A program made the translations under genes and the position numbers. Of a DNA stretch of 64,000 bases, positions 18,344-26,736 are shown piece after piece. Source of the DNA: Aquabacter sediminis (GTDB taxonomy: Bacteria; Pseudomonadota; Alphaproteobacteria; Rhizobiales; Xanthobacteraceae); NCBI RefSeq assembly GCF_028863665.1, contig NZ_JARBFX010000003.1:434001-498000 (forward strand), in the 5' to 3' direction. The notes beneath the pieces are model-generated. The model saw only the letters and a program-made list of their open reading frames with translations. It had not been told where the DNA came from and made no database searches. How positions within the stretch are numbered: the first letter of the stretch is position 1; the number at the start of each line of letters is the position of its first letter.

Positions 18344-19596
18344 GCGCCCATCTGCCGAATCTGTCCATCAATGCCGACCGCCTGTGGCGGGACATCATCG
18401 ACACCGCCCGCTTCGGTGGCACGCCCAAGGGCGGCGTGCGGCGCCTCACCCTTTCGGAGGAAGACCGGCAGGTGCGCGACTGGTATCGCGCCGCCCTGGA
18501 AGAGGCCGGCTGCACGGTGACCGTGGACGGCCTCGGCAACATGTTCGCCGTGCGCCCCGGCCGCGACGCCAGCAAGGCGCCGCTGGGCATCGGCTCGCAC
18601 CTGGACACCCAGCCCACCGGCGGCAAGTTCGATGGCGTGCTCGGCGCGCTCGCCGCGCTGGAAGTGGTGCGCACCCTGAACGACGCCGGCATTGTCACCG
18701 AGACCCCGCTGTGCGTGTGCAACTGGACCAATGAGGAAGGCTCCCGCTTTGCTCCGGCCATGCTGGGCTCGGGCGGCTATGCGGGCGACATGCCGGTGGA
18801 AGAGCTCCTCGCCCGCACCGACGCGCAGGGTGTGAGCGTCGGCGAAGCGCTGGATGCCATCGGCTATCGGGGCGCCGACCCCGTGGGCGCGCAGAAGCTT
18901 TCGGGCTTCCTGGAAGTGCATATCGAGCAGGGGCCAATTCTGGAGGCGGAAGGCAAGACCATCGGCGTGGTGGAGCACGGGCAAGGCATCATCTGGTATG
19001 AGGGCCGCATCGTCGGCTTTGCCAGCCATGCCGGCTCCACCCCCATGCGCCTGCGCAAAGACGCGCTCGCCGCCTTCTCCGAGATCGTGCTCGCCATCGA
19101 GGCGCTGGCCTTGGAGCTGGGTCCGAACGCGGTGGGCACCATCGGCGACGTGGTGGTGGACACGCCCTCGCGGAACGTGATTGCCGGTGACCTCACCTTC
19201 CCGGCCGAATTCCGCACCCCCGACGCCGACATCCTGGAAAAGCTGCATCAGGGCCTGATGGCGAAGGTGCAGGAGATCGCGGCGCGGCGGAAGGTGGAGA
19301 TCCAGCTCGACACCATCTGGCGCAAGGACCCCACCCATTTCGCGCCGGACATGACAAGCGCCGTGCGCGCGGCGGCCGAAGGGCTGGGCCTCTCCCATAT
19401 GCCCGTGGTTTCGGGCGCGGGGCATGATGCCTTTCACCTCGCCACAATGGTGCCCACGGCCATGATCTTCGTGCCCTGCAAGGACGGAGTGAGCCATAAC
19501 GAGCTGGAGGACGCGACGCCTGCGGACTGCGCCGCCGGCGCCAATGTGCTCCTCCATGCGGTGCTGGCGGTGGCCGGGACGGCGCCGGCGTCGTGA
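18340..19596 (+). CDS. Zn-dependent M20 amidohydrolase (N-carbamoyl-L-amino acid hydrolase / allantoate amidohydrolase-like)
   Basis: A 418-residue M20-family hydrolase of the AllC/HyuC/beta-ureidopropionase group. Metal-binding residues are visible: GSHLDTQPTGGKFDG (H87, D89, D99 region), NWTNEEGSRF (catalytic Glu at about 132-133), HIEQGP (about 195) and the C-terminal GVSHNELEDATP (His about 389). The dimerisation-domain GFASHAGSTPM motif is intact. Enzymes of this group remove the carbamoyl group from N-carbamoyl amino acids or allantoate, releasing ammonia and CO2. A ureidoglycolate lyase-like gene directly downstream favours allantoate or a related ureide (inference). Substrate specificity cannot be settled from sequence alone. 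Confidence 0.85.
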   Translation: MSAHLPNLSINADRLWRDIIDTARFGGTPKGGVRRLTLSEEDRQVRDWYRAALEEAGCTVTVDGLGNMFAVRPGRDASKAPLGIGSHLDTQPTGGKFDGVLGALAALEVVRTLNDAGIVTETPLCVCNWTNEEGSRFAPAMLGSGGYAGDMPVEELLARTDAQGVSVGEALDAIGYRGADPVGAQKLSGFLEVHIEQGPILEAEGKTIGVVEHGQGIIWYEGRIVGFASHAGSTPMRLRKDALAAFSEIVLAIEALALELGPNAVGTIGDVVVDTPSRNVIAGDLTFPAEFRTPDADILEKLHQGLMAKVQEIAARRKVEIQLDTIWRKDPTHFAPDMTSAVRAAAEGLGLSHMPVVSGAGHDAFHLATMVPTAMIFVPCKDGVSHNELEDATPADCAAGANVLLHAVLAVAGTAPAS

Positions 19597-20072
19597 GCAC
19601 GCCGCTTGCCGCCGCCCCGCTGACGGCCGAGGCGTTCGCGCCCTTTGGCGATGTGCTGGAGGTGCCCACCGAGCCCGGGCGGCGCACCTATTTTGACCGG
19701 GCGCTGGCCAATCTGCGCCCGGCCGCGCCGCCAAGCCTCTCGCTCATCCTGGCGGCGCCCGTGATGGGCCGGCCGGTGCCGCTGGTTGAGATCGAGCGGC
19801 ACGTCTTCTCGTCCCAGAGCTTCGTGCCCCTGGCGCCCTGCCGCTGGCTGGTGCTGGTGGCGCCCCACACAGCCGATGGCGGGCCGGACCTTGCCGTCGC
19901 CCGCGCCTTCCTGCCTGGCCCCGGCCAGGGCATCACGCTGAAGGCCGACACCTGGCACGCCCCCCTGACGGTGCTCGACACCCCCGCCCCCTTCGCCATT
20001 TTTATGTGGCGGGACTGGACGGCGGCCGACGAGGAGATCCGCCCCATGAAACCGCTGCTGGTGGCGGTTTAG
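19593..20072 (+). CDS. Ureidoglycolate lyase-like protein (AllA family)
   Basis: A 159-residue AllA-family protein, matching the usual 160-170 residues. The N-terminal LTAEAFAPFGDVLE segment and the ERHVFSSQSFVPL and DTWHAPLTVLD motifs carry the family's conserved histidines. The family converts ureidoglycolate to glyoxylate and urea. GTG 19593 overlaps the preceding stop as GTGA, so it is the last gene of the nine-gene operon. Allantoate to ureidoglycolate to glyoxylate would join the last two enzymes into a short pathway (inference). No clear terminator follows; a palindromic repeat lies 70 nt downstream. Confidence 0.83.
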   Translation: MSTPLAAAPLTAEAFAPFGDVLEVPTEPGRRTYFDRALANLRPAAPPSLSLILAAPVMGRPVPLVEIERHVFSSQSFVPLAPCRWLVLVAPHTADGGPDLAVARAFLPGPGQGITLKADTWHAPLTVLDTPAPFAIFMWRDWTAADEEIRPMKPLLVAV

Positions 20073-20143
20073 GGGCCGCCGTCGCTTCGAATTGAGACGA
20101 AGGCGCCGAAGGCATCGGAGGCCCGCCCAGGTCAAAGTGCACC

Positions 20144-20236
20144 GTCATGGCCGGGCTTGTCCCGGCCATCCACGGGGCTCCCTTAAGCTTGTGTTTGCGG
20201 ATCTGCGTGGATACCCGGGACAAGCCTGGGTATGAC
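20144..20236. repeat. Nested intergenic palindromic repeat
   Basis: Two inverted 31-nt arms (20144-20174 and 20206-20236) flank a 31-nt centre. Each arm is itself palindromic around CTTGTCCCG. The first arm has GGCCGGG / CCCGGCC where the second, read inverted, has ACCCAGG / CCCGGGT, so hairpin pairing inside each arm is largely kept despite base changes. Such elements are common in Hyphomicrobiales genomes. It may help end transcription between the convergent ureide operon and fpr. Confidence 0.7.
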
Positions 20237-20285
20237 GTCTCGTATGGTGGGCGAGCCCCTTCGCAAACCGGGCTTCGGTCCGGCC

Positions 20286-21059
20286 TCAGCGCTCGGCGAA
20301 GGCCTTCTCCACCACGAAATGGTTGGGCGTATGCCCCGCCCCCTCCTCAAACGACCGGGCCTCCAACAGCGCGCGGGTGTCGGCGAGCATGTGCGGGCTG
20401 CCGCACAGCATGGCCCGGTCGTGTTCCACGTCGAGATCCGGCAGGCCGAGATCGGCGAAGAGGGTGCCGTTCTCCATGAGGTCGGTGAGGCGGCCGCGAT
20501 TGCGGAACGGCTCGCGGGTGACGGTGGGATAATAAAGCAGCTTCTCGGCCGCCAGCTCGCCCAGGAATTCGTGGGTGCGCACACCCTCCACCACCGCCTC
20601 GCCATAGGCCAGCTCCGCCACCTCCCGGCAGCCATGGACCAGGATCACGGTCTCGAAGCGCTCATAGGTCTCCGGGTCCTTGATGATGGACACGAAGGGC
20701 GCAAGGCCGGTGCCTGTGGAGAGCAGATAGAGCCGCTTGCCGGGCTTGAGATTGTCCAGGAGCAGTGTGCCCGTCGGGCGGCGGCCCACCAGGATGGGAT
20801 CGCCCACCTTCACCCCCTGCAGGCGCGAGGTGAGCGGGCCGTCCGGCACCTTGATGGAGAAGAATTCCAGATGCTCCTCATGGGTGGCGCTGGCCAGCGA
20901 ATAGGCTCGCAGCAAGGGCTTTTCGCCCACCTCCAGGCCGATCATGGTGAACTGCCCCGGCTTGAAGCGGAAGGCGGTGTCGCGGGTGGTGGTGAAGCTG
21001 AAGAGACGGTCGGTCCAGTGGCGGACGTCGAGGACGGTCTCCTGGGCGATGTTGCTCAT
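20286..21059 (-). CDS. fpr: Ferredoxin-NADP+ reductase
   Basis: A 257-residue cytosolic flavoenzyme moving electrons between NADPH and ferredoxin. FAD binding is shown by RAYSLAS (about 51-57) and PGQFTMIG upstream; the NADP side by LLSTGTGLAPF (about 109-119) and LCGSPHML near the C-terminus. Bacterial Fpr proteins are about 255-260 residues, so ATG 21059 is preferred; the frame runs on to about 21215 without family similarity. It lies 25 nt downstream of a FdxA-type ferredoxin gene, its likely redox partner. Confidence 0.93.
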   Translation of the reverse strand: MSNIAQETVLDVRHWTDRLFSFTTTRDTAFRFKPGQFTMIGLEVGEKPLLRAYSLASATHEEHLEFFSIKVPDGPLTSRLQGVKVGDPILVGRRPTGTLLLDNLKPGKRLYLLSTGTGLAPFVSIIKDPETYERFETVILVHGCREVAELAYGEAVVEGVRTHEFLGELAAEKLLYYPTVTREPFRNRGRLTDLMENGTLFADLGLPDLDVEHDRAMLCGSPHMLADTRALLEARSFEEGAGHTPNHFVVEKAFAER

Positions 21060-21084
21060 GTGGGTCGGGTCCGTTTGAAAGGGG

Positions 21085-21423
21085 TCAGTCGCCGGCGCCG
21101 GGCGCCTCGGAGAAGACGGTCTCGAACTTGTCGGCGCGGCCCATCCAGGCCTGCGCGTCCTCCGGCGGCTCCTTCTTTTCCGAGATGTTCGGCCAGAGGG
21201 CCGCATAGCGGGCATTCACCGCGAGCCACTTCTCGGCGGCGGGATCGGTATCGGCGAGGATGGCCTCGGCCGGGCATTCCGGCTCGCACACCCCGCAGTC
21301 GATACACTCGTCGGGATTGATGACGAGCATGTTCTCGCCTTCATAGAAGCAATCCACGGGGCAGACTGCGACGCAATCCATGAATTTGCAGCGAATGCAA
21401 TTGTCGGTGACGACATAGGCCAT
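21085..21423 (-). CDS. fdxA: 7Fe-8S ferredoxin FdxA
   Basis: A 112-residue ferredoxin, the normal size for FdxA. The N-terminal [17 protein letters not shown] block and VCPVDC, then [12 protein letters not shown], supply the cysteines for a [3Fe-4S] and a [4Fe-4S] cluster. The helical C-terminal tail is typical. ATG 21423 is the family start; the frame extends upstream to 21513 without similarity. It precedes fpr by 25 nt. A CAACTAAT sequence shared with other promoters of this locus lies 78 nt upstream of the start. Confidence 0.93.
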   Translation of the reverse strand: MAYVVTDNCIRCKFMDCVAVCPVDCFYEGENMLVINPDECIDCGVCEPECPAEAILADTDPAAEKWLAVNARYAALWPNISEKKEPPEDAQAWMGRADKFETVFSEAPGAGD

Positions 21424-21500
21424 GAGCGCATCCAGGGTTTGTTTCATCTGGATGCTAAAGGCTTGAAGCGTTATTGGCAGGCAAGGGATGAAAATCGCGA

Positions 21501-21508
21501 CAACTAAT
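21501..21508. promoter_or_regulatory. CAACTAAT site upstream of fdxA
   Basis: CAACTAAT occurs 78 nt before the fdxA start, in an AT-rich patch. The same 8-mer, inverted, occurs upstream of the NosL-fused binding-protein gene, and the near-match CAACTAGT forms the right-centre of a palindrome upstream of the DUF971 gene. It may be a half-site for the locus regulator at 25242-26018. Short sequence; tentative. Confidence 0.3.
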
Positions 21509-21655
21509 TTCAAAAAGACTTGGCTCTCATCGGACCATGGTTGTCGCCCGGCGGTGCCTCACCAAATCCCCTGCCCATCGCGCGCAGGACCGCGACACGA
21601 CAATGCCGCCGCGCCCGAAGGCGGCGGCGGCATCCCGTGGGCGGTCCCAAAACCC

Positions 21656-22519
21656 TCACAGCATATCGGGCAGCGTGCCGCCATGGAGGTCGATGGCGAA
21701 GCCCTTCAGCGCGTCCTCGTTTAGCTCCCCGCCCATGGCTTTGAGGCTCTCCTCGCGAATGAGGGCGGCGAGTTCCGACCGGAGCGCCAGGAAGTCGGGC
21801 GAGACCATCACGGCGGCATCGCGCGGGCGCGGCAGGGGCACGGTGACCTCCGCCTTGATGGCGCCGGGACGGGCGGTCATCACATAGATGCGGTCGGAGA
21901 GGAAAATGGCCTCGTCGATGTCGTGGGTCACGAACAGGACCGAGATTTCCAGCCGCTGCCAGAGATTGGTGAGGATCTGCTGCATGATCTGCCGCGTCTG
22001 GGCATCGAGCGCGCCGAACGGCTCGTCCAGCAGCAGCACGCGCGGGCCGGTGGCGAGCGCGCGCACGATGCCCACCCGCTGCTTCATGCCCCCCGACAGG
22101 CGGTCGGGATACTGGTCCTCGAAGGCGGTGAGGCCGGCCAGCCCCAGAAGCGTGCGCGCGGCCCGCTGGCGCTCGGAATGGCCCATGCCGCGCATCTTCA
22201 GGCCGAATTCCACGTTTTCCCGCACGGTCTTCCAGGGAAACAGCGAATATTGCTGGAACACCATGCCCCGGTCGGCGCCCGGCCCCTTCACCGCCTCGCC
22301 ATCCACGGTGACGGAGCCGCGCGTGGGCTTCAGGAAGCCCGCCACCGCGTTCAGCAAGGTCGACTTGCCGCAGCCCGATGGCCCGATGATGGAAACGAAC
22401 TCACCCGGCCGCACCACCAGGTCCGCCTCCTCCACCGCGATGACGGAGCCCTCCAGCGTGTCATAGCTGAGGCAGAAGTTGGCGACCTCGATCAGGCCCT
22501 TCTGTGCGGTGGCGCTCAT
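21656..22519 (-). CDS. ABC transporter ATP-binding protein, NitT/TauT (SsuB/TauB) type
   Basis: A 287-residue ATPase with Walker A GPSGCGKST (about 46-54), Q-loop FQQYSLFPWKT, signature LSGGMKQR (about 142), Walker B LLLDEPFGALD and switch FVTHD. The FGALDAQTR and short C-terminal tail are typical of taurine, sulfonate and nitrate importers. It is the last gene of the binding protein-permease-ATPase unit, with 70 nt to the permease. The C-terminal 25 residues after ALIREESLKAMGG are not conserved in the family as far as I can tell. Confidence 0.92.
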   Translation of the reverse strand: MSATAQKGLIEVANFCLSYDTLEGSVIAVEEADLVVRPGEFVSIIGPSGCGKSTLLNAVAGFLKPTRGSVTVDGEAVKGPGADRGMVFQQYSLFPWKTVRENVEFGLKMRGMGHSERQRAARTLLGLAGLTAFEDQYPDRLSGGMKQRVGIVRALATGPRVLLLDEPFGALDAQTRQIMQQILTNLWQRLEISVLFVTHDIDEAIFLSDRIYVMTARPGAIKAEVTVPLPRPRDAAVMVSPDFLALRSELAALIREESLKAMGGELNEDALKGFAIDLHGGTLPDML

Positions 22520-22589
22520 GACGGCATCCTCTGGAAGCTGGGTCTGAAAAGGCCGCCGCGTGCGCCGGCCGCTCGAAGGGAAGGGGCGC

Positions 22590-23576
22590 TCACCGGCGCG
22601 CGGCCCAGGGCGTCACCAGCCGGCCCAATGCCCGCAAGGCCAGCGAGGAGCCAAGGCCCAGCACGCCGATGCAGATCATGCCCAGCGCAATGTCGGAATA
22701 TTGCACCAGGGAATAGGCCTCCCAGGTGAAATAGCCGATGCCGAACTGGCCCGAGATCATCTCGGCCGCGATCAGCGACACCCAGGCCACGCCCATGCCC
22801 ACGGTGAGGCCGGTGAAGATCTGCGGCAAGGCGGAGGGGAAATAGACTTCCCGGAAGGTCGCCGTCTCCCGCGCGCCGAGGCAGCGGGCGGCGCGCACCA
22901 GCACTTCGTCGACGGTGGCCATGCCGTGCAGGGTGTTGATGAGAATGGGAAAGAAGGAGCCGAGGAAGGTGATGAAGACGATGCTTTCCTCATTGGTGGG
23001 CCACAGCATGATGGCCATGGGCACCCAGGCGATGGCGGGGATGGGCCGCAGCACCTCGGTGACGGGAAAGACGAACTCTTTAAGGATCTTGTAGCGCCCC
23101 ATCAGCAGCCCGAGCGGCACCGCCGTAACCGTGGCGATGGCAAAGCCGATGAGGATGCGGCGGCAGGAGATCAGGATGTGATCCAGGAAGCGGGTGCTGC
23201 GGAAAGCGGTCTCCGCGCTCTCCCAGACCTGCTCGGGCGAGGGCACGTTCACGAACCGCACATAGACGATCATGCGGTTGATGGTCAGCACATGCCAGAG
23301 CGCCACGAACAAGGCGATGGACAGGAGGCCGAGCACGGTGGCGCGGATGCCCTCGCGGTTGAGCCGCAGCCAGCGGCCGGCGCGGGCGGGAAAGCCCATG
23401 TCCACCACCGGCGCCGGACGCACGGGGCGCGGCGGGCGCAATTGGATGGCGCCGGCGGCGGGCTCGGCGCGCTGGAAGCGGGAGGGCGCCACCACGGTGG
23501 CGTGGGAGGCCGGGCCCAACCCGGCGCCGTCCTTAGACGGCACCGGCGCCACGGCCGTGGGGGCAGTGTGCAGCAT
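22590..23576 (-). CDS. ABC transporter permease, NitT/TauT (SsuC/TauC) type
   Basis: A 328-residue permease. A cytoplasmic N-terminus of about 70 residues, rich in Ala, Pro and Arg, precedes the first membrane helix; roughly six helices follow. The EAA loop is VLVRAARCLGARETATFREV (about 200-219), and the APRPIPAIAWVP-like block PIPAIAWVPMAIMLW matches SsuC/TauC. ATG 23576 is favoured (GGTGAG just upstream), 4 nt after the binding-protein stop; GTG 23588, overlapping that stop, is the alternative. Paired with the ATPase and the NosL-fused binding protein. Confidence 0.9.
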   Translation of the reverse strand: MLHTAPTAVAPVPSKDGAGLGPASHATVVAPSRFQRAEPAAGAIQLRPPRPVRPAPVVDMGFPARAGRWLRLNREGIRATVLGLLSIALFVALWHVLTINRMIVYVRFVNVPSPEQVWESAETAFRSTRFLDHILISCRRILIGFAIATVTAVPLGLLMGRYKILKEFVFPVTEVLRPIPAIAWVPMAIMLWPTNEESIVFITFLGSFFPILINTLHGMATVDEVLVRAARCLGARETATFREVYFPSALPQIFTGLTVGMGVAWVSLIAAEMISGQFGIGYFTWEAYSLVQYSDIALGMICIGVLGLGSSLALRALGRLVTPWAARR

Positions 23577-23580
23577 GGTC

Positions 23581-25041
23581 TCACCCACGTCCGGAGGTGG
23601 CGCTCTTGAGCGCTTCGTCGAAGCCCAGCACCTTGCCGCCGGACTTGGCGGCGGCCGCCTCCGCGTCCTTCTTCAGGAGGAAGGGCTCGATGACGGTCTT
23701 TCCGTCCTTGGTGGCGGAAGCGTAGAAGGCCTGGTCGGCGAACAGCTTGATGCCGCGGGCGGTGTCGAACAGATAGGCCACCGCGATCTTCTTGCCCTGG
23801 CCCTTCAGCTCGGCCAGCGCCCCCAGTGTGCAGGCGGGGCTGGAATAGGGCTTGATGCCCTCGCCTTCCACCCAGATCTCGCCGGACTTGCGGGGATCGG
23901 AGATCGCCACCTTGCAGAATTCGTCCGTGCCGGAGACCTCGTAATTGTCGAGGCTCTTCAGCTGCTTTTCATAATCCAGGCCGAGCTCGGCATAGGCCTT
24001 GCGCACATAGGTGTCGTTCACCCAGGCCTTGACGTCGAATTCCTTCATGCGGCCGAGCTTCTGGAGCACGGCGGCATCCTGCGCGGCGTCTTCCACCAAT
24101 TGCGGCTTGATGGTGGGGTCCATGGTCATGATGCCGCCCGGGCCGAGAAAGATATAGACCACTTCCTTGTCGATGCCGGTCCACTTGGCGATCTTCTCGG
24201 CGGCGCCCTTGGGATCCTTGCGCACCCAGTCATTGGCCTCGATGACGGCCTTGATATAGGCCACCACCACTTCGGGATACTTTTCCGCGAAGTCGGTGCG
24301 CACCACCACGCCGTGCCAGGTGGGGGCGTTGGTTTCCACGCCGTCGAAGATCTTGCGGGCGAAGCCGCGGAAGGGCAGCAGCTCGGCGAAAGGAACGAAA
24401 TCGGCGTGGCCGTCGATCTTCTTTTCCTGGAGGTTGGTGGAGCCCACTTCCGGGCTCTGGCTCACCAGCTGGAAGTAATCGGCCGGCCAATTCTTGTCCT
24501 GCATGGCTTTCAGCAACATGCCGTGGGCGGCGGAGCCGAACGGCACGCTGACCACCTTGCCCTTCAGGTCGGACAGTTCGTAATAGGGCGAATCCTTGTG
24601 CACCACCAGGCCGTTGCCGGACCCGTAAATGTTGTAGGCGGCGACCGCGATCAGCTGGCTCTTGGACTGGGGATTGGACTGGAAGGTGTAGCCGTTCACC
24701 ACCAGCGGATAATCACCCATGCCGCCGAACTGGAGCTTGTCGGCCATCATCCCGTTGGTCACGGGCGGGCCGGAGGTGAAGTTCTGCCAATCCATCTTGA
24801 AGTTGATATTGGCGTATTTGCCATCCTTGGGCAGGTACTTCTCCAGGAGCTTCAGCTCGCGGATGACGACGCCGGTGGTCACCGTATTGGTGGTGGTGTC
24901 CTGGGTGCCGATGCCGATGGTCACCGCGGTCTGCGCGGCGGCCGGAAGCACGGTGCCGGCGGTCAGGGTGACACCGGCGGCGAGGCCGGCGGCCAGCGCC
25001 AGGGGCACGCGGGAGAGGGGTGAGCGGGCACGTTCGATCAT
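23581..25041 (-). CDS. NitT/TauT-type substrate-binding protein with C-terminal NosL-like domain
   Basis: A 486-residue protein. A signal peptide (about 1-37, cleavage near AAAQT) is followed by a periplasmic binding domain (to about 365) with NitT/TauT features such as DLKGKVVSVPFGSAAHGML. Ordinary family members end near 330-350 residues. Here about 110 more residues resemble NosL, the copper-binding accessory protein of nitrous oxide reductase: DEFCKVAISD (Cys about 375), then ACTLGAL, a FDTARGIKLFADQAFYA strand-loop, and GGKVLGFDEAL near the end. I read this as a transporter-NosL fusion. It is the first gene of the importer operon, following a Crp/Fnr-type regulator. Ligand unknown: organosulfur anions are the family default, and metal involvement is suggested by the NosL part (inference). 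Confidence 0.82.
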   Translation of the reverse strand: MIERARSPLSRVPLALAAGLAAGVTLTAGTVLPAAAQTAVTIGIGTQDTTTNTVTTGVVIRELKLLEKYLPKDGKYANINFKMDWQNFTSGPPVTNGMMADKLQFGGMGDYPLVVNGYTFQSNPQSKSQLIAVAAYNIYGSGNGLVVHKDSPYYELSDLKGKVVSVPFGSAAHGMLLKAMQDKNWPADYFQLVSQSPEVGSTNLQEKKIDGHADFVPFAELLPFRGFARKIFDGVETNAPTWHGVVVRTDFAEKYPEVVVAYIKAVIEANDWVRKDPKGAAEKIAKWTGIDKEVVYIFLGPGGIMTMDPTIKPQLVEDAAQDAAVLQKLGRMKEFDVKAWVNDTYVRKAYAELGLDYEKQLKSLDNYEVSGTDEFCKVAISDPRKSGEIWVEGEGIKPYSSPACTLGALAELKGQGKKIAVAYLFDTARGIKLFADQAFYASATKDGKTVIEPFLLKKDAEAAAAKSGGKVLGFDEALKSATSGRG

Positions 25042-25177
25042 GTCATGTCACCTCTTCAGGAAGGGCGCCGGCGTTGCGGCATGCGCGGAGGGTCCGCAGG
25101 CTCGGCTGTTCCAGCCTTGCCTTCATCATCCGTCCCCTCCTTCGAGTGGTTCAAAGGAAGACGGCGCCCGATGGTGG

Positions 25178-25190
25178 ATTAGTTGCCTAA
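25178..25190. promoter_or_regulatory. Inverted CAACTAAT site upstream of the NosL-fused binding-protein gene
   Basis: On the minus strand this reads GGCAACTAAT, about 137 nt before the start of the binding-protein gene. The local TTAGTTGCCTAA (25179-25190) is also a short inverted repeat (TTAG/CTAA). It shares CAACTAAT with the fdxA upstream region and GCAACTA with the palindrome before the DUF971 gene. Confidence 0.33.
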
Positions 25191-25241
25191 AAGCGGGGCC
25201 TGCCACTGAATGCGGCAGGCCGTGCGCGCAGAGCCGTCAGA

Positions 25242-26018
25242 TCAGCTTCCGCCCCGCAATGCTTGCAGCGCCTCGATTTCGTGCACGACGATCTTGGATT
25301 TTTCGGCGCTGAGCACGCCCTGGGCCTGCAGCCGTTTCAGGGAAATGGTCACCCATTGGCGCGTGGCGCCCACCATATGAGCAAGGTCCGCATGGGTCAG
25401 CGCGGTGCCGATCACCACCTTACCGCCCTCCTCCACCCCATAGGCATCGCACAGGTGAAGCAGCAGGTGGGCGAGCCGTTCCGTCACCGAGCGGGTGCCG
25501 AGCATCTGGGCGAGCGCGGAATAACACTTGCCCTTGAAGGTCAGGCCCTCGATGAGCCCGAAGGACAGAGCGGGAATGCGGGTGATGAGGCCGCGCAAGG
25601 CCTTGCCGCTCAAATGCAGCACCACCGAATTGGCGGCGGCGACGCCCGACCACACATGGGTGCCCTGGCCGAACAGCTCCGGCCCGCCGACGAAATTGCC
25701 CGCATGCCAATAAGCGAGCGTGATCTCGCGGCCCGAGGGGGCGATGTAGAAGACGCGGATGCGCCCGCTCTCGATCAGGAAGATGCCGTCATGGGGCGTG
25801 CCCTGCGAGAACAGCATCTTGCCGCGATAGACCACGCGGCGCTGCCCCTCTTTGAGCACATCCTCCCGCTCCTTCAGGCTGAGCCGCTGCAAAAGCAGAG
25901 GCGGGCCGTTGGTGAGGGCGGCATTTTCCGTCAGCAGCAGGGCCTGGGCCGGTGTGCTGCCGTTCAGAAGGACGGAACCCGCGGACCGGGACCCTCCCGA
26001 AGCTTGCGATGCCAACAT
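25242..26018 (-). CDS. Crp/Fnr-family transcriptional regulator
   Basis: A 258-residue regulator. The cyclic-nucleotide-binding-like beta-barrel spans about 65-170 (RGKMLFSQGTPHDGIFLIESG). A C-terminal winged helix follows, with LTHADLAHMVGATRQWVTIS as the helix-turn-helix (about 205-224). The FNR cysteine cluster is absent, so it is not an oxygen-sensing FNR. The effector is unknown. ATG 26018 has GGAG eight bases upstream and is preferred over a TTG at 26066. It lies 200 nt upstream of the importer operon in the same direction, so it probably controls the surrounding locus (inference). Confidence 0.88.
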   Translation of the reverse strand: MLASQASGGSRSAGSVLLNGSTPAQALLLTENAALTNGPPLLLQRLSLKEREDVLKEGQRRVVYRGKMLFSQGTPHDGIFLIESGRIRVFYIAPSGREITLAYWHAGNFVGGPELFGQGTHVWSGVAAANSVVLHLSGKALRGLITRIPALSFGLIEGLTFKGKCYSALAQMLGTRSVTERLAHLLLHLCDAYGVEEGGKVVIGTALTHADLAHMVGATRQWVTISLKRLQAQGVLSAEKSKIVVHEIEALQALRGGS

Positions 26019-26380
26019 TTCGGCTCTCCAGATTCCTTTCTGGAACAATCGCAAAAACCATACCAATCATTTTTACATAATGTCTATCTGTTTAGTATAA
26101 TAAATGGGGAAAAGTGAACCGCCAGGGAGGCGCCTTCTCCCACCGGCCCATGTCAGGCAAGGACGCTGCGGGCTCGGCCCCATCGCCGGCCCCCGCCCAG
26201 ATCCACGTCCGCGTGCGGGGATGGCTTTGGGGAAACGCCGGGGGGGCGGGCGCCGGGACTTGCCCGCCCCTGGCGAACTGCCTGCGGGCCTATCGCTCTC
26301 GTGCAGCAGCGACAGAGACCGGGCCGTCGAAGATGGCTTTTTAAGAAATATATCCTAGACCATATTCCTAATTCCTCGTG

Positions 26381-26504
26381 CCTCTGCTATGGTGGTCTCA
26401 CCTGGCACCAAGGAGGGGCGCGTCCGGAGCGGCCTGACGGGTGGTGTCGGGCGCGGGTGTCCGACGGGACGAGGCCTAACGCACCTCGCGCCCGTTAGCA
26501 GAGG
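26381..26504. ncRNA. Possible structured RNA (unassigned)
   Basis: CCTCTGCTA at 26381-26389 pairs perfectly with TAGCAGAGG at 26496-26504, closing about 106 nt. Inside are GTCGG/CCGAC and a two-part hairpin ACGGG-CGAGG / CCTCG-CCCGT around 26464-26494. This could be a transcript on either strand, or DNA-level structure. It does not match any riboswitch, 6S, SRP or RNase P consensus I know. Strand and function are unassigned. Confidence 0.3.
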
Positions 26505-26736
26505 AGGCTGAAGGCCCAGGCGCACCGATCCGGTTCTGGTTCGGCCGGTGCTGATGGGAGAACCTGTTGCCCACGCGGCGCAGGGCCGAGGCCATAAATC
26601 CCCGCGCGGGAGCGGACGGAGCGCGGCTCCGACGTCTAACCCTACCCAAACTGGCGCGCCGCCGCGCGCTGGCCGCTCCCGCATCCCTCCACCCCTGCCG
26701 ATGGCGGGGATGTCGGTGCTGGAGTGTTTGCGGCCT

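Noticed and set aside
26381-26560. Fluoride, cobalamin, guanidine-II or 6S RNA identity for the structured region
   Set aside because: Conserved sequence blocks of those families are not present; only general pairing potential remains.
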